Notes under the pieces: generated by a model | Database searches by the model: none | What the model was told of the DNA's origin: nothing | The model's input: the letters and a program-made list of their open reading frames with translations, nothing else | In this document: positions 32,573 through 43,095 of the stretch, one piece after another | Layout of the letters: every line of letters starts with the position of its first letter | How positions within the stretch are numbered: position 1 is the stretch's first letter | Source: Conchocele bisecta | Lineage: Eukaryota; Mollusca; Bivalvia; Lucinida; Thyasiridae | Direction: 5' to 3' | Assembly (NCBI GenBank): GCA_029237695.1 | Contig: CM055278.1 | Location: 75,372,297 to 75,436,296 of the forward strand | DNA length: 64,000 nt | Translations under genes and position numbers: made by a program

Positions 32573-33299
32573 TCGATGGGCCGAATGGGGTTCGCTGCGG
32601 GAAACTTCGTAAAATGAAAGTGTGCCAATACCAACAAGCTATATGTTAGTTCAATATTGAAACATGCTAACACCTGTAAACATTGATAGGTTATATTAAA
32701 ATAATAATACGCATGTAATTTGCAAAAAAATAGCTTCCCAATGAAATTTAGTTTAAATAGATTATCCCGTATGGAGCCTCATTTAGAACGTCCGGTACAT
32801 ATAGAGTCAATATTTGAACCTTTTTACTAAACGCCATAGTGTCATGTGTCCAATTTATTGGACACAGGACACTTTTTTTAATGTAATATACCAACCAATA
32901 ACAAATTTACGTTTAAAAAGTCAGCTATTTGTTGTTAAATGCGATTGTATTTTCATTGTGACGTCATACTATATTTCGTGTCCTGCCATTACACGTACTG
33001 GTCCAAGGGCAAGACATCGAGAAATTATTGCTGTCTTCATTGTTGATAAGCTCTAAATACGGAAATACAGATACTCATTGTGTACTCGACGATTTGTGAA
33101 TGCTACAGACATACATTTCTGCAAATTTGCTAATGTTGAGAGGACAATACGGCGACAGCCAAGACGCATCAATAATTGACCTACATTTTACATAAGTCTA
33201 CTAGCTGCCAGACACGAAACATTCATTTCAGGTAGGAATTATTTCTTTATTACTGTTGACCAATATTTGAATCGTGCTGACTTCGACAGCACTTTTAAC
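32573..33299. other. Intergenic with a short palindrome
   Basis: No gene recognised. GTGTCCAATTTATTGGACAC near 32.85 kb is a 20-base palindrome; the left half, with AGTGTCATGTGTCC before it, also occurs at 31.99 kb directly before the MITE. Confidence 0.45.
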
Positions 33300-33698
33300 C
33301 ACAGGGCTACTAAAATAATTCCATTGTATTCAATCTAACATGAATTCAAGTGAGTGGGGGATATTCAACATTGCCTGTGCATGTGCCGAGTCATTGGTTT
33401 TCGCGACCAATGTTGTTTCCACAATTGTTGTTTAAATAGCTAATTTCTAATTTATGGTGTATCTCGGACTCTGTGTGTTTGTGGCACCTCGATACTTGTA
33501 GATTCACTTTGAATATATGTTTTCCGTCCAACAAGTCAATTCATTATATATTTAGGCTATAATTATCTGTTATCTATTCACTATTGGCTATATAGGCTTT
33601 TAGCCACAGGCAATGTTGAATATCTCCCACCCACTTGAATTCATGCAGACTCTATCTATACAGATTGAATACAATGGAATTATTTTAGTAGCCCTGTG
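33300..33698. mobile_element. Foldback MITE, 80-94 bp arms
   Basis: Left arm 33300-33379 (CACAGGGCTACTAAAATAAT, TTCCATTGTATTCAATCT, GAATTCAAGTGAG, ATATTCAACATTGCCTGTG) matches the complement of 33605-33698, which has about 15 extra bases. The loop of about 225 bp is AT-rich. CTTTTAGCCACAGG-like words abut both arm ends. Confidence 0.8.
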
Positions 33699-33759
33699 CT
33701 TTTAGCCACTTAAAAAAGACACTACTTTCATTCCCCCCCCCCCCCAGAGAGTCAAATGT

Positions 33760-34090
33760 GTTTAAAAAAAACTGTAACAACAGTGATGAAATAAGTAAAA
33801 TATTGAGGTGTGCGAATCCAGGTACACTGCATTTGCACAGCGGTGACTTTTCCCCGAAATATCATGAATATAGGCCGGTGCAGTATTTCTATTAAGTAAG
33901 TGTACCCGGATTCGCACCGTGTATGTGGCTTTGCACACACCAATATTTTACATGTCTGATTATTCATGTTGTTTTCTTAAGACAAGTGTTTTCAGAAAGT
34001 CACGTGTTTACACGATTTAGAAAACTATAACAACAGTGACCAAACAAGTAAAAAAATTGAAGTGTAGTATTTGTATTAAGTATTTGTATT
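33760..34090. repeat. Diverged direct repeat, 250-bp offset
   Basis: AAAACTGTAACAACAGTGAT at 33.77 kb and AAAACTATAACAACAGTGAC at 34.02 kb start two copies that share AAGTAAAA-ATTGA and AGTATTT-TATTAAGTA. Inside the first copy, GTGCGAATCCAGGTACAC (33.81 kb) is inverted against GTGTACCCGGATTCGCAC (33.90 kb), a small TIR-like pair. Confidence 0.55.
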
Positions 34091-35074
34091 GCAGTGGGTG
34101 GGCTTCCAAAAATTTATTTGTACACAGGGTACCCATGTTTGGTCTGGGGTGGTAATGAGGGACTTCTTTGCTTCATTGGGGTGACCTCACGAAATATGGG
34201 CGGGGGTGGAGACTGTATGTTTGTTGGGATTAAAATCGTGTCTGTTAATTCTGCGCACCTAATAATCATTTTCGTGAAAATGTCCATATTCAGTCTAAAT
34301 TCTCTGAACATTCAAGGCAGTTCTAAGTCGAGATAATCACGGCTAAACAGATGCTGGCTTTTACTATTTCATCTGTCGTCTATTATCTGTATCCGCCTAG
34401 CGGAGACCCAGCCAAATTTGATCAAAATATCAGTCCATTTTGTCCTTGAGTTTTGCGAATAATACGGGAATAAAATGATAACCAATGTCGGTATATTTGC
34501 ATGTGTATTATTGGTTTATGAAGCTTTTTTTAACAGATCTGTTGTTGATCTATTCATTTAGTAAGCAGGACCACTAATCATTTTGACCATGTTCTGAATA
34601 ACTTTTTACCAAACTATCGGAATGGGATAAAAATGTGACTTAGTATACCGTTAATCAGCTGATTTATTCCAAAATCAACATAATTTATTCTGACGTAAGC
34701 TGGGCAAAACATTACGTGAATTGTGCATTAGCCGGTGCGCAGAATTAGCCGAAATGACATTTTTTATATGCAGATCAGAATGTCAGTTTTCATTGGTTTG
34801 ATACATGTACAGATATGTATGTCAGTGATCCTATATTTTATGTACATCTGGTGTCCCGGTGTAATTTACTGACAAATGATGCACCAAATGGGCATGTCCC
34901 GATCATCAATCAGCACAGTTCACAAGCCCGTAATTCTCAAATCTTGTCAATTTGTACTTTACTATACATTGCATCTGAATTAAAATAGTTTAACATTGAC
35001 ATTAAACTTATTCTGCAATAAATTTGTCTTTTGTTGTCAAAAATACTGACGTTAATGTATCTGTCCCGCGAAAT
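34091..35074. other. Intergenic, no gene seen
   Basis: Open frames here lack domain features. TTAATTCTGCGCACCTAAT at 34.24 kb is inverted against CCGGTGCGCAGAATTAG at 34.73 kb, but the pairing stops after about 16 bases, so I do not call an element. Confidence 0.4.
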
Positions 35075-36165
35075 CGAATCATTACCGTTAAGCTGAAAAA
35101 AAAAAGAGTAAAATCAGACTATAACCTCCCTTTCCTACTCTCAGCTACTAATGCAATGAACACTGTTTTTGGGCGCCCGATTTATAAATAAACACGGTGG
35201 TAACACAACTTAAGTCATTGCCGAGAACGAGACCGGTCTGTATTTTAAGGTTACACATTACATGCATCATTACCGTTCACGGTTTATACACGTCCATATG
35301 TATGTAGGTCGACTGAAACCAAAATTGGTAGATAGACACACTTACAACGTTGTCTTTGCATATTCTACCTTCATGATGCGTTGTATACAGATGGTGAAAA
35401 ATGGGAGTTTTTAAAGAAAAATCATTACCGTTACGGTCATTTCCGTTACAAAATTGTGTAACGGTAATGACGATCGTGTAACGGCAATGATAAATTACCA
35501 TACTAACCAGTCAGTTGATGCGTCAATTAGATATAAACAAGGTCCCATCAGTTGTCGGTCAGTAATGGCACATTTATTCAGACCTACAACATTTATATAT
35601 CAGGATTTAATTAGTAAAAGCTCTGAAACAACAAAAAACAGATACAGCTTGCAAGGAGTGTGGGTTTCTATTGGCAATCACATTAAAAGTAAACACTAAC
35701 TTGAAGTTATATTGTACAGCATATTCAAAGTATACATATGTTTGTTATATATGCTGTATTAGTATTTTAAATAAATGGAAAGTCATTACCGTTACGTTTT
35801 GTCATTACCGTTACATAATCATTGCCGTTACGCCCATATTTTTGGAGGCTGTGCTATTAATTAAATGTAGCTTTATAACGATGTTTGGTACATGTGGTAA
35901 AACACGGCATTCTGTTAGTTGCCAAGCTATTTTGTTTTGCTTAGCTTTACTGATTCATATTAAATACATGTTGTTGGGTTACCATAAATGAGAAATTCCA
36001 CGACTTGCTACTAAATTTCTCTGATTCGCACTAATACAATTAGCTTACCATATTCTTGACACTTTTCTAAATAGATGCCCCTTCAGTTGTATGTTTTATG
36101 CCGTTGAAAAGAAAAAAATGTAAATGTAAAGCTATATTTACGTCATGTAAATGTACGTAACGGAA
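35075..36165. repeat. Cluster of CATTACCGTTAC motifs on both strands
   Basis: TCATTACCGTTA, CATTACCGTTCACGG, TCATTACCGTTACGG, TCATTTCCGTTAC, GTAACGGTAATGAC, GTAACGGCAATGA, TCATTACCGTTACG, TCATTACCGTTACA, TCATTGCCGTTACG and GTAACGGAAAT occur between 35.08 and 36.16 kb, in direct and inverted orientation, with spacings from about 12 to several hundred bases. The spacer sequences are not repeated, so this is not a simple tandem array. Confidence 0.75.
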
Positions 36166-36420
36166 ATTACATTTCTGAGACCCCTGGTCCCTTGAAGTGG
36201 AAATAAAATTTAAAAAATGACGAAAACAATTGGCTATACTATTATAAATGTAACAACTGGACTGTCACCCAATGGAATAAACACAGTTTAAATATGTACA
36301 TAAAATATAGAATCACTGATGTCTCATTATTATTGAACCATGTTATTGTAGTTGCGAACAATAACTCTTGCAATCTACTCCTGTACTGTCTGTAGCAGAG
36401 TTACTATTCCATTCATACAT

Positions 36421-37380
36421 GTAGGCTTCCTCTACATAATAGCTAATCAGATCGGATTTACACTTTAGTTGTTAATTGTGACACAATTTGTATATTTTCC
36501 ATCTGAAAAAAAATATTATAAAAGTAATACGTATGGATCACGATCTGCCTGGTTTGGCCCTCAGGTACGTTTTCATCTTTCGCTCTTTCTGTTACCTGGC
36601 AGTTGAATTGGGTTATTGCCCATTATAGAAGTAGTAAGATTATTACTGATCCTACTGCTTTTGGGAGGGGCCATGTGATTCTGGTGTGGCGAGGACCTGG
36701 CATCAGATCAGGACCATCCTGATTTCAGGGCTGAGTATATAGTTCTTTTATTGTAAATATTCATTTCTGATTTTATGATTTCCCCCCCATTTGTACATGT
36801 ACTTGAACATGTACAGGTAATATATGGGATTTATTACTAAACCCATTGACCCGGCCTTAAATGACCGCATCTGTTGATAGGCCGTTAAACCCCAACAAAC
36901 AAATAAATGATATACGTAGGCTTCCTCTACAGAATAGCTAATCAGATCGGATTTACACTTTAGTTGTTAATTGTGACCTAATTTGTATATTTTCCATCTG
37001 AAAAAAAAACTATTATAAAAGTAATACAAAACTTTACGTGGGTGGTGGTCGAGAGAACGAGACGACGTAAATTAACGGTAGTAGTTCCTCCATATAGGAA
37101 TCACTATTTGCCTGGTTTGACCCTTCAGTACATTTTTATCTTTGGCTCTTTTGTTACCTGGGAGTTGAATTGGGTTATTGCCCATTATAAAAGTAGTAAG
37201 ATTATTACTTATCCTACTGCTTTTGGGAGGGGCCAAGTGATTCTGGTGTGGCGAGGACCTGGTATCAGACCAGGATTATTCTGATTTCAGCGCTGAATAT
37301 ATAGTTTTGTTATTGTAAATATTCAGTTCTGATTTTGGGATTTTCCCCCCATTTGTACATGTACGTGAAAATATACATGT
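36421..37380 (+). repeat. 495-bp tandem duplication
   Basis: GTAGGCTTCCTCTACATAAT at 36421 recurs as GTAGGCTTCCTCTACAGAAT at 36916. Both copies continue through AGCTAATCAGATCGGATTTA, a family S insertion and a poly-C run with ATTTGTACATGTAC. The second copy has about 60 extra bases after ATAAAAGTAATAC and lacks the final GTTGATAGGCCGTTAAACCC part. Confidence 0.85.
36541..36905 (+). repeat. Dispersed repeat family S, full-length copy
   Basis: Runs from GCCTGGTTTGGCCCTCAGGT through GCTTTTGGGAGGGGCCATG and GATTTCAGGGCTGAGTATAT to the tail GTTGATAGGCCGTTAAACCC. A second copy at 37091-37340 belongs to the tandem duplicate and lacks the tail. Confidence 0.65.
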
Positions 37381-37417
37381 ACTTTTTCTTTTTATATGAA
37401 ACGTGAATTTCGTCACT

Positions 37418-37965
37418 GATATCAGGGGTGATAACTGTGTTTCCATTAAAGGTTAATGGAAACTATATTCTGTCTGCTTAGTTTTGTTATGTGCACTATG
37501 ATCGTACTTTATAATGTGTCAATAAAAATATTTGTTCGGGTGACACATTTAATTGGTATAAATAATTTAAAAATGTCATGTCTCATTTGCATATCAAAAT
37601 AGCCTGGTACCACCACGAGTCACTATCAGTAAAATCAATATTACTAAATGATTATATGTGTATAGTGGGCCTGCAGTCGTAATTTTTAAAACTGGCGGAA
37701 TACATGTACCGTAGTTACACAATTATACACTTATTTAATTCTTATAGGCAAACTGTTATGCCTACTAGATGGGACCACAGGTTGAAGTACATTGTAACGG
37801 ACCGAGGTCTATAAATACATTAAATACGCCTAAAAGCGTCCATAAACGAAAAAAAAAGCTAAAAAAAGTTTTGTTACTCCCTCTATAACATACACATATA
37901 TATACCTCGGTCCGTTACTTCAACCTGTGGATGGGACCCCAACTTTAGCTGCTACATGTAATTTG
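37418..37965 (+). repeat. Dispersed repeat family R, copy 2, split by MITE
   Basis: From GATATCAGGGGTGATAACTG through GACACATTTAATTGGTATAA and CATTTGCATATC to CTACTAGATGGGAC, then the 154-bp MITE, then GATGGGACCCCAACTTTAG. Copy 3 at 41.6 kb has the same sequence without the MITE. Confidence 0.75.
37776..37929. mobile_element. 154-bp MITE with exact 8-bp target duplication
   Basis: Ends are inverted: CACAGGTTGAAGTA on the left and the complement of TACTTCAACCTGTG on the right, continuing TAACGGACCGAGGT. GATGGGAC is exactly duplicated outside (37768-37775 and 37930-37937), and the uninterrupted site AGATGGGACCCCAA exists at about 41954 in repeat R copy 3. Eight-base duplications with CA-starting ends fit the hAT superfamily; this is inference. 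One internal arm is shortened compared with the relative at 38949. Confidence 0.9.
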
Positions 37966-38289
37966 CGAACCAGATCTCTTATTCACTATTCTGCAGAGGA
38001 AGACTATGAATGGAAACGTAACTCTGCTACGGACAGTACGGTTGTAGATTTCAAGAGTTACTGTTCACAACTATGAACAATGTGGCTTACTCTCTCATCA
38101 CATTTATCCAAGTGTTGTGAGTTTGATGCCCGGGTGGGATGTAGTTCTCTAAGCACTGTTTCATGTTGGAAAGTTGCGGAGTCATTTGCTGAGTAATGGT
38201 TAATACTGGTAAGAAATTCAATAAAAGGCTAACCATGTACATAATAGTGTTTGATTGTTTGTTTCAGTGAAGCCGTCTACAGATCTTAG

Positions 38290-38592
38290 CCATCTGGATT
38301 ATTCGTCGAGCCTCTTCAACTTCACCCTGCAGTCGAGGCAGACACCAGCAGGGCTATTGAGATAGCATATGGGCGGTTTCAGAAGAAGCAGATAAGGCGG
38401 AAATTATTTCTCATTCTGCTGTTGAAGGACAAAGGCCACCAGAAGAATCGCTGCCCGAAGACACTACTCCACCTGGGCAACAAGTTGCCAAACACTCGCG
38501 AAATGGGAACTGATCCAGTTCCTGACCTACACGAAGCAAAATATAGTGTCGCCATGACAGACTGTCATCATCTTAAGATCAGTGACATCTGA
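38290..38592 (+). other. Unassigned 100-codon open frame after an acceptor-like site
   Basis: A frame without ATG runs 100 codons from 38290 to TGA 38592 (reads PSGLFVEPLQLHPAVEADTS, later FQKKQIRRKLFLILLLKDKG). Just upstream is TTTGATTGTTTGTTTCAG (ending about 38266), a good splice-acceptor-like tract. The local sequence is less AT-rich than its surroundings. It could be the last exon of a host gene, an old element gene or chance. In another frame the same acceptor leads into a 30-codon stretch, so the frame is not settled. I recognise no family. Confidence 0.25.
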
Positions 38593-38948
38593 AAATATAA
38601 CGCTCGAGGAAGAGCTTGAGAAAGACAAGTTCAGTTACAACAAATTAACCATTTAACCGGAGTACCATCCATGCCAGCGGCAGTGTTTGTGTGGTTCTTA
38701 ACTCTGATTTCTGCTCTAATCATCTAATCAACCTGTTGAAAGGATGTGTCGTGAAGACATGTTACTTCTTGTGTTGATGGAATTGAGAATGAATCTTATT
38801 CACACAAATCTGACTTGTGCAGTTTTAAGAGTTGTCAATATTTTTTGAATCGGTGACTCATTTGTACATTTCTGATTATGTGACACTCGGACTAGATATT
38901 GAAATGGTCAGAAATATACTATGCTTTTACACATATGTGGCTGGTGAC
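38593..38948. other. Intergenic, no feature seen
   Basis: No gene or repeat recognised. Confidence 0.4.
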
Positions 38949-39160
38949 CTCAGGTTGAAGTAACGGACCATGGCCTATAAATACATTAAATACACCTAAG
39001 AGCATCAATAAGTGAGAGAAAAATAAGCTAAACAAAATGTATTTACTCCATGTGTGATATATGGGAGTAAATACTTTGTTTAGCCTATTTTATTTACTTA
39101 TTGATGCTTTTAGGTATATTTAATGTATTTATAGGTATTGGTCCGTTACTTTAACCGGTG
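38949..39160. mobile_element. Palindromic MITE, relative of the 37776 element
   Basis: About 212 bp that fold almost end to end: AGGTTGAAGTAACGGACC on the left against GGTCCGTTACTTTAACCGG on the right, then CTATAAATACATTAAATAC and GAGTAAATAC pair in turn, leaving a loop of about 12 bases near 39055. The outer flanks CTGGTGAC and GCTGTGAC are only an imperfect 8-bp duplication. It is the longer, better preserved form of the MITE at 37776. Confidence 0.85.
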
Positions 39161-39161
39161 G

Positions 39162-39366
39162 CTGTGACTGGAGAATGTGGTTTATGGGATTTGTGACCAG
39201 TGTAGCTCCTGATCAAATAGTACACTCATGTAGCCTGATAATGATGTGGCTTGTTAGAAGCATGATGGAGATTTCATTGATGCAATGGTGAACAGTGCAG
39301 ATCCTGTGCGGATATGTGTATCTACACTGGTCGCAAATCCCATAAGCCCCATTTCTCCAGTCACAG
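39162..39366. mobile_element. MITE with 40-bp inverted ends, adjacent to previous
   Basis: CTGTGACTGGAGAATGTGG and TTATGGGATTTGTGACCAGT on the left match the complement of the right end (CTGTGACTGGAGAAATGGGG, TTATGGGATTTGCGACCAGT). Total about 205 bp. It follows the palindromic MITE with no more than one base between them. The right half of a related element appears at 57.6 kb (GGGACTATGCTGGTCGCAAA). Confidence 0.75.
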
Positions 39367-39879
39367 ACACAAATTTGAGCAAATTTAAAAATCCTACCGC
39401 CAACCTAGAGTGATTAGCATTTAACTTGAAGGTATTGCATTCAATCTTTGATTCATAAATTTCTGTTTAACGTCCACAGTCTTTAAAGTCTATATTTGGT
39501 TGGTTTCATATGGTTTCAGTTATCTTCGCAATAAAGGATTTTACTTGAAACATCCAGAATAGACCAAAGACAACTTTGTAGACTTTCGAAGGGAAACGAA
39601 AATTTACGAATTAATGATGTATTTTTGTGCTATTATCATGATTATAATTGAAATCAATGCCGAATGGTCAAACTTGTAACAAATTACATGTGTACAATAA
39701 ATTTCGACTTCGAAATTTGACTTCGAATGAAATGGTGCAATTGGTTGATATTGGTCATTTGCAGTGCATGATGTGACAAACAACACATTGAGGCATCATC
39801 TGTAACACAGTGCCTTCAATCATGATTCATACCCAGGCATACAAAGTATGTCGAGGTGTATATAGTTTTTGTATTTTCG
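39367..39879. other. Intergenic, no feature seen
   Basis: AT-rich sequence with no supported feature. Confidence 0.4.
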
Positions 39880-41085
39880 TCCATCCGTAAGATTTGCGTT
39901 AAAGGTTTTTGGGTACCCATTATATCTGCAACTGTAAATCGCATTGAGTTGAATCTTCATATACTTCTTTATCGTCATCCATATGTTTTATACTGTAGCA
40001 CACCGATGTGGCTTTCCTGCACAAGGTCAAATTACTTAAAGTTTTGAAATATTTGCATCAAACATGTCAAAGTTTTTAAGTATGGGAGTAAATACTTTGC
40101 AACCGCAAGTCGGGTTGACTTGAAACTTCATATATATACTTCTTTATGAAGTTAGAAGATCAATATTTTCTTTATATAGCCCTGGTGGGTGCATGTAATG
40201 GGTAATTTAACAATCGCGATTCATCCTTACCGGAAATCCGACTGGAGACTTGGTTTGGCCCTCACATACGTCTTTGGCATTTTGTATGTGACAGTTGAAT
40301 CTGGTCATATCTCTTGTGTGAGTATTACGATTATTCGTAATCCTTTTTTAGGGAAAGGGGCCAAGTGACTTTGGTGTGGTATGGACCTGACATCAGGTCA
40401 GGTTATTCTAATTTCAGGGCAGACTATATTTTTCTCGATGAAATTATTCCGTTCTGATTTTGGGATTTTCCCCCCAATGCAGCAGGTTAATACAGGATCG
40501 AACCCGTTTGCCCAGCCTTATATGACCTGAGCTGTTGATAGGCCTTTAAACACCAATAAACAAACAAACAACTTTGGCATTTGGTATCCGACAGTTGTAT
40601 CCTTTATGTGAGTATTAGACCATAGCTGTTGATAGGCCGTTAAACACCATTAAACAAACATTCTATAGCCCACTCATACGGCTTTCATGCACACGGTGAA
40701 GGTGAAATTACTTTGAAACTTGCGTTAAATGTTTTGAAATATATGCGTTAAAGTTTTAAGTAAACAATTTCTCTGCAACCGTAAGTCAGATTGAATTGAA
40801 ACTTCATATATTTGTCTATCAACAATCAACATCCATATTTTCATTGTATAGCCCACGCATGTGACTTTCATGCCCAAGGTCAAGGTCAAATTGTGTTAAA
40901 TGTTTTGAAATATTTGCATTAAAGTTTTAAGTACACAATTTATTTGCAACCGTATGTTGGATCGACTGGAAATGTCACATACTTCTTTATCAACAGCCAT
41001 ATTTTCATTCTATATCTCACCTAAGCGGCTTTCATGCCAAAGGTCAAGGCCAAATGACTTTGCTACGGCCGAGGGTATGTGTGAG
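39880..41085 (+). repeat. Tandem repeat, 165-185 bp, with GGTCAAGGTCA, S-interrupted
   Basis: Units share TTTGAAATATTTGCATTAAA, TTTTAAGTA, TTTGCAACCGTAAGTC, GAAACTTCATATACTTC, TATAGCCCAC and CTTTCATGCCCAAGGTCAAG. GGTGAAGGTGAAA (40695), GGTCAAGGTCAAA (40878) and GGTCAAGGCCAAA (41042) mark successive units 183 and 164 bases apart. The array is interrupted by a family S insertion at 40195-40565 and an S tail at 40618-40660. Confidence 0.7.
40195..40565 (+). repeat. Dispersed repeat family S, inserted copy
   Basis: From GTAATGGGTAATTTAACAAT through GGAGACTTGGTTTGGCCCTC and GGGAAAGGGGCCAAGTGACT to GTTGATAGGCCTTTAAACAC. It contains AGGATCGAACCCGTTTGCCC. It sits inside a tandem array, which shows it is a mobile sequence. 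Confidence 0.7.
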
Positions 41086-41372
41086 ACCCCGCTCACTTGC
41101 TCTTAAAAGCAAGAATAACATATCTTACCATACTGATTTTTTTTTTTCGGATACATGTACTGATTTTGTGTCCCGAGCATAACTGGAATTCCTTTTTGTA
41201 TATTTATCACAACTCTTGCCTCACTAATATTCCAGTGTTCTCCCTTTGTTTTTTCACGCATTGATTTTGTATCTGGCACATGGCGATATTTCAAATTTGA
41301 CCTAATATGGTCCAGATATATATCAAATCGAAGGTATCGTGGGTATTGTCAAAATCGGATGATACATCATAC
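41086..41372. other. Intergenic, no feature seen
   Basis: No gene or repeat recognised. Confidence 0.4.
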
Positions 41373-41545
41373 AAGATGGCCGTCAACAGGACATCCTTTA
41401 ATTACAGATTTCGTCTTCTTCTCATGTACCGTTTGGCCGACGCTGGTCAGACTTCACAGTTGTGGTGCGTGGGTGAAGCATTTTCATATTTGTTAAAATG
41501 GAGGATGTCGCATAATCCAAGATGGCCGTCGTAGAAAATTTGGTA
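41373..41545. repeat. Pair of GATGGCCGTC repeat words
   Basis: CATACAAGATGGCCGTCAAC at about 41370 and ATCCAAGATGGCCGTCGTAG at about 41515 are about 145 bases apart, the same arrangement as at 2.2, 5.4, 10.1 and 12.9 kb. Confidence 0.5.
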
Positions 41546-41617
41546 AAATTCTTAAAAAAATCATATCAACCATGTTAATTTTACATTATTATTATTTTTA
41601 CATCAAGCTTGAATTGC

Positions 41618-41968
41618 CACTTTGATATCAAGGGCGATAACATTGACTCTTTAAAATGTTAATGGAAACAACTATTTATTCTCTCTATCTTTTGATGTGC
41701 AATGATCATATTTTGTAACAAGTCAATACAAATATTTATTCAGGTGACACATTTAGTTGATATAAATAATTTAAAAATGACCTGCCTCATTTACAATCAA
41801 AATAGCACGATGATACAACCTATCAGTAAACCTAAGATTACTAAATGAATATGTCTGTGTAGCGGGCACTCGTATTTTTTAAAACTGTTGGAATAGTTAC
41901 ACAATTATACTTATTTAATATTTAATTCCTATAAAGAACACTTTGTGCCAAACAGATGGGACCCCAAT
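41618..41968 (+). repeat. Dispersed repeat family R, copy 3 (uninterrupted)
   Basis: TTGATATCAAGGGCGATAAC through GGTGACACATTTAGTTGATA, TAGCGGGCACTCGTATTTTT and CCTATAAAGAACACTTTGTG to AGATGGGACCCCAA. It provides the empty-site comparison for the MITE at 37776. Confidence 0.65.
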
Positions 41969-43095
41969 TCAAATCATGATTTGCAACTTTGCTGAAGGAT
42001 GTCTGGCACCCAGTCATTAAGTGCAAAGGCACGACACTTGTCTTATCAGCTCATTCACAAACACCACATCATACAAAACACTTGTCACATGGATTCACCA
42101 GTGGGTGTACAGTACAAAGTCCAGTGACATGGTGTGTAATTTCATCGCGTAACATTTGGTCAGGTGTGTATTTTTTTACTTTAACCTACGTTTTCTGGGG
42201 AAAATAACTACCTGTATAATATATGTGAAAATCACTACAATGGAAGAAATTGAATGTATGTTCTCGAACCCTCTTCCAAACTCCATTCACAATTCACACC
42301 CCCTCTGCATGAATCTGGGTACTCCACTGCAGTGCAAAGTCGCAGAACAATTTTTGACATACAGCCGTTTGAATGTGTACTTGTGTGTGTGTGTAATATG
42401 TCTCAGACTTTTTCAAGGCAATGATTTCTGTTTCGATGTAATGTATGACCTGTCGTGAATTTCACTCACAAGTTCATATTGGTGCTTGTAGGAATATTTG
42501 ATATCCAGTATACATTTTCCATGGCTTTCACATTCTGTAAAACAGTCTGGAGTTTCGACAATGAAATGGAGAAATGGCAAACATTTTCATGTGTCTGAAT
42601 GTGGATTATTTCTGGCACTCATATCTTTGGCTTATAACGTCGTTCAAATTGTACTGCGTCAATTTTATCGAATTTAAGATTGCATATTTCATTACTTTCT
42701 TCAAAACGCCAGTTTAAGAAGTTCATGGCTTTAGGATTTGTATATCATGCACTGCAGTGCCGGTGATAAATCGCTAGGTGGCGTTGCCAAGTCGGACAGT
42801 TGTACTGTGCGGACTCACCGAAACAAACCGCCAGTGGACGCGTTACACTATGTTTGCAATGTAATCTCCCTGGGTAAGTTTATAGATCGTGGCTCAGTCA
42901 GCGTGTGACTAGATGCCGGTTTGTTTTGTTAGGGGAAAGTACTAAAATTGGGAAAATTGGGCCCGCGCAATATTTAAAATTGCGCCATGCCAATTAAAGG
43001 TGGTGCAGGATGTTGAATGTAATATCTTTATACTGGAAAGACAGAGTTTAATGAAACATAACGCAGTAAATGCTTAACAGGTTGCTAATTAGTAT
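41969..43095. other. Intergenic, no feature seen
   Basis: No supported gene. Open frames of 70-100 codons at 41.99-42.46 kb have no domain features. CCTGGGTAAGTTTAT near 42.87 kb resembles a splice donor, but no exon can be supported. Confidence 0.4.

Larger units (their letters stand above)
36355..38075. repeat. Inverted repeat arms around compound repeat region
   Basis: The complement of 36355-36460 (GAATGG-A-GTAACTCTGCTAC, GACAGTAC, GTAGATT, AAGAGTTA) matches 37965-38075 at roughly 80%. Between the arms lie a tandem duplication, two family S copies, one family R copy and a nested MITE, so the original element has been heavily invaded. Confidence 0.55.

Noticed and set aside
34237..34758. 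Possible MITE with GCGCAGAATTA ends
   Set aside because: Pairing is limited to about 16 bases and no target duplication is seen.
40470..40520. tRNA-like B box in family S (AGGATCGAACCCG)
   Set aside because: The resemblance to a B box is limited to a few bases, other copies lack it and no A box is found at the right distance, so a tRNA-derived SINE cannot be claimed.
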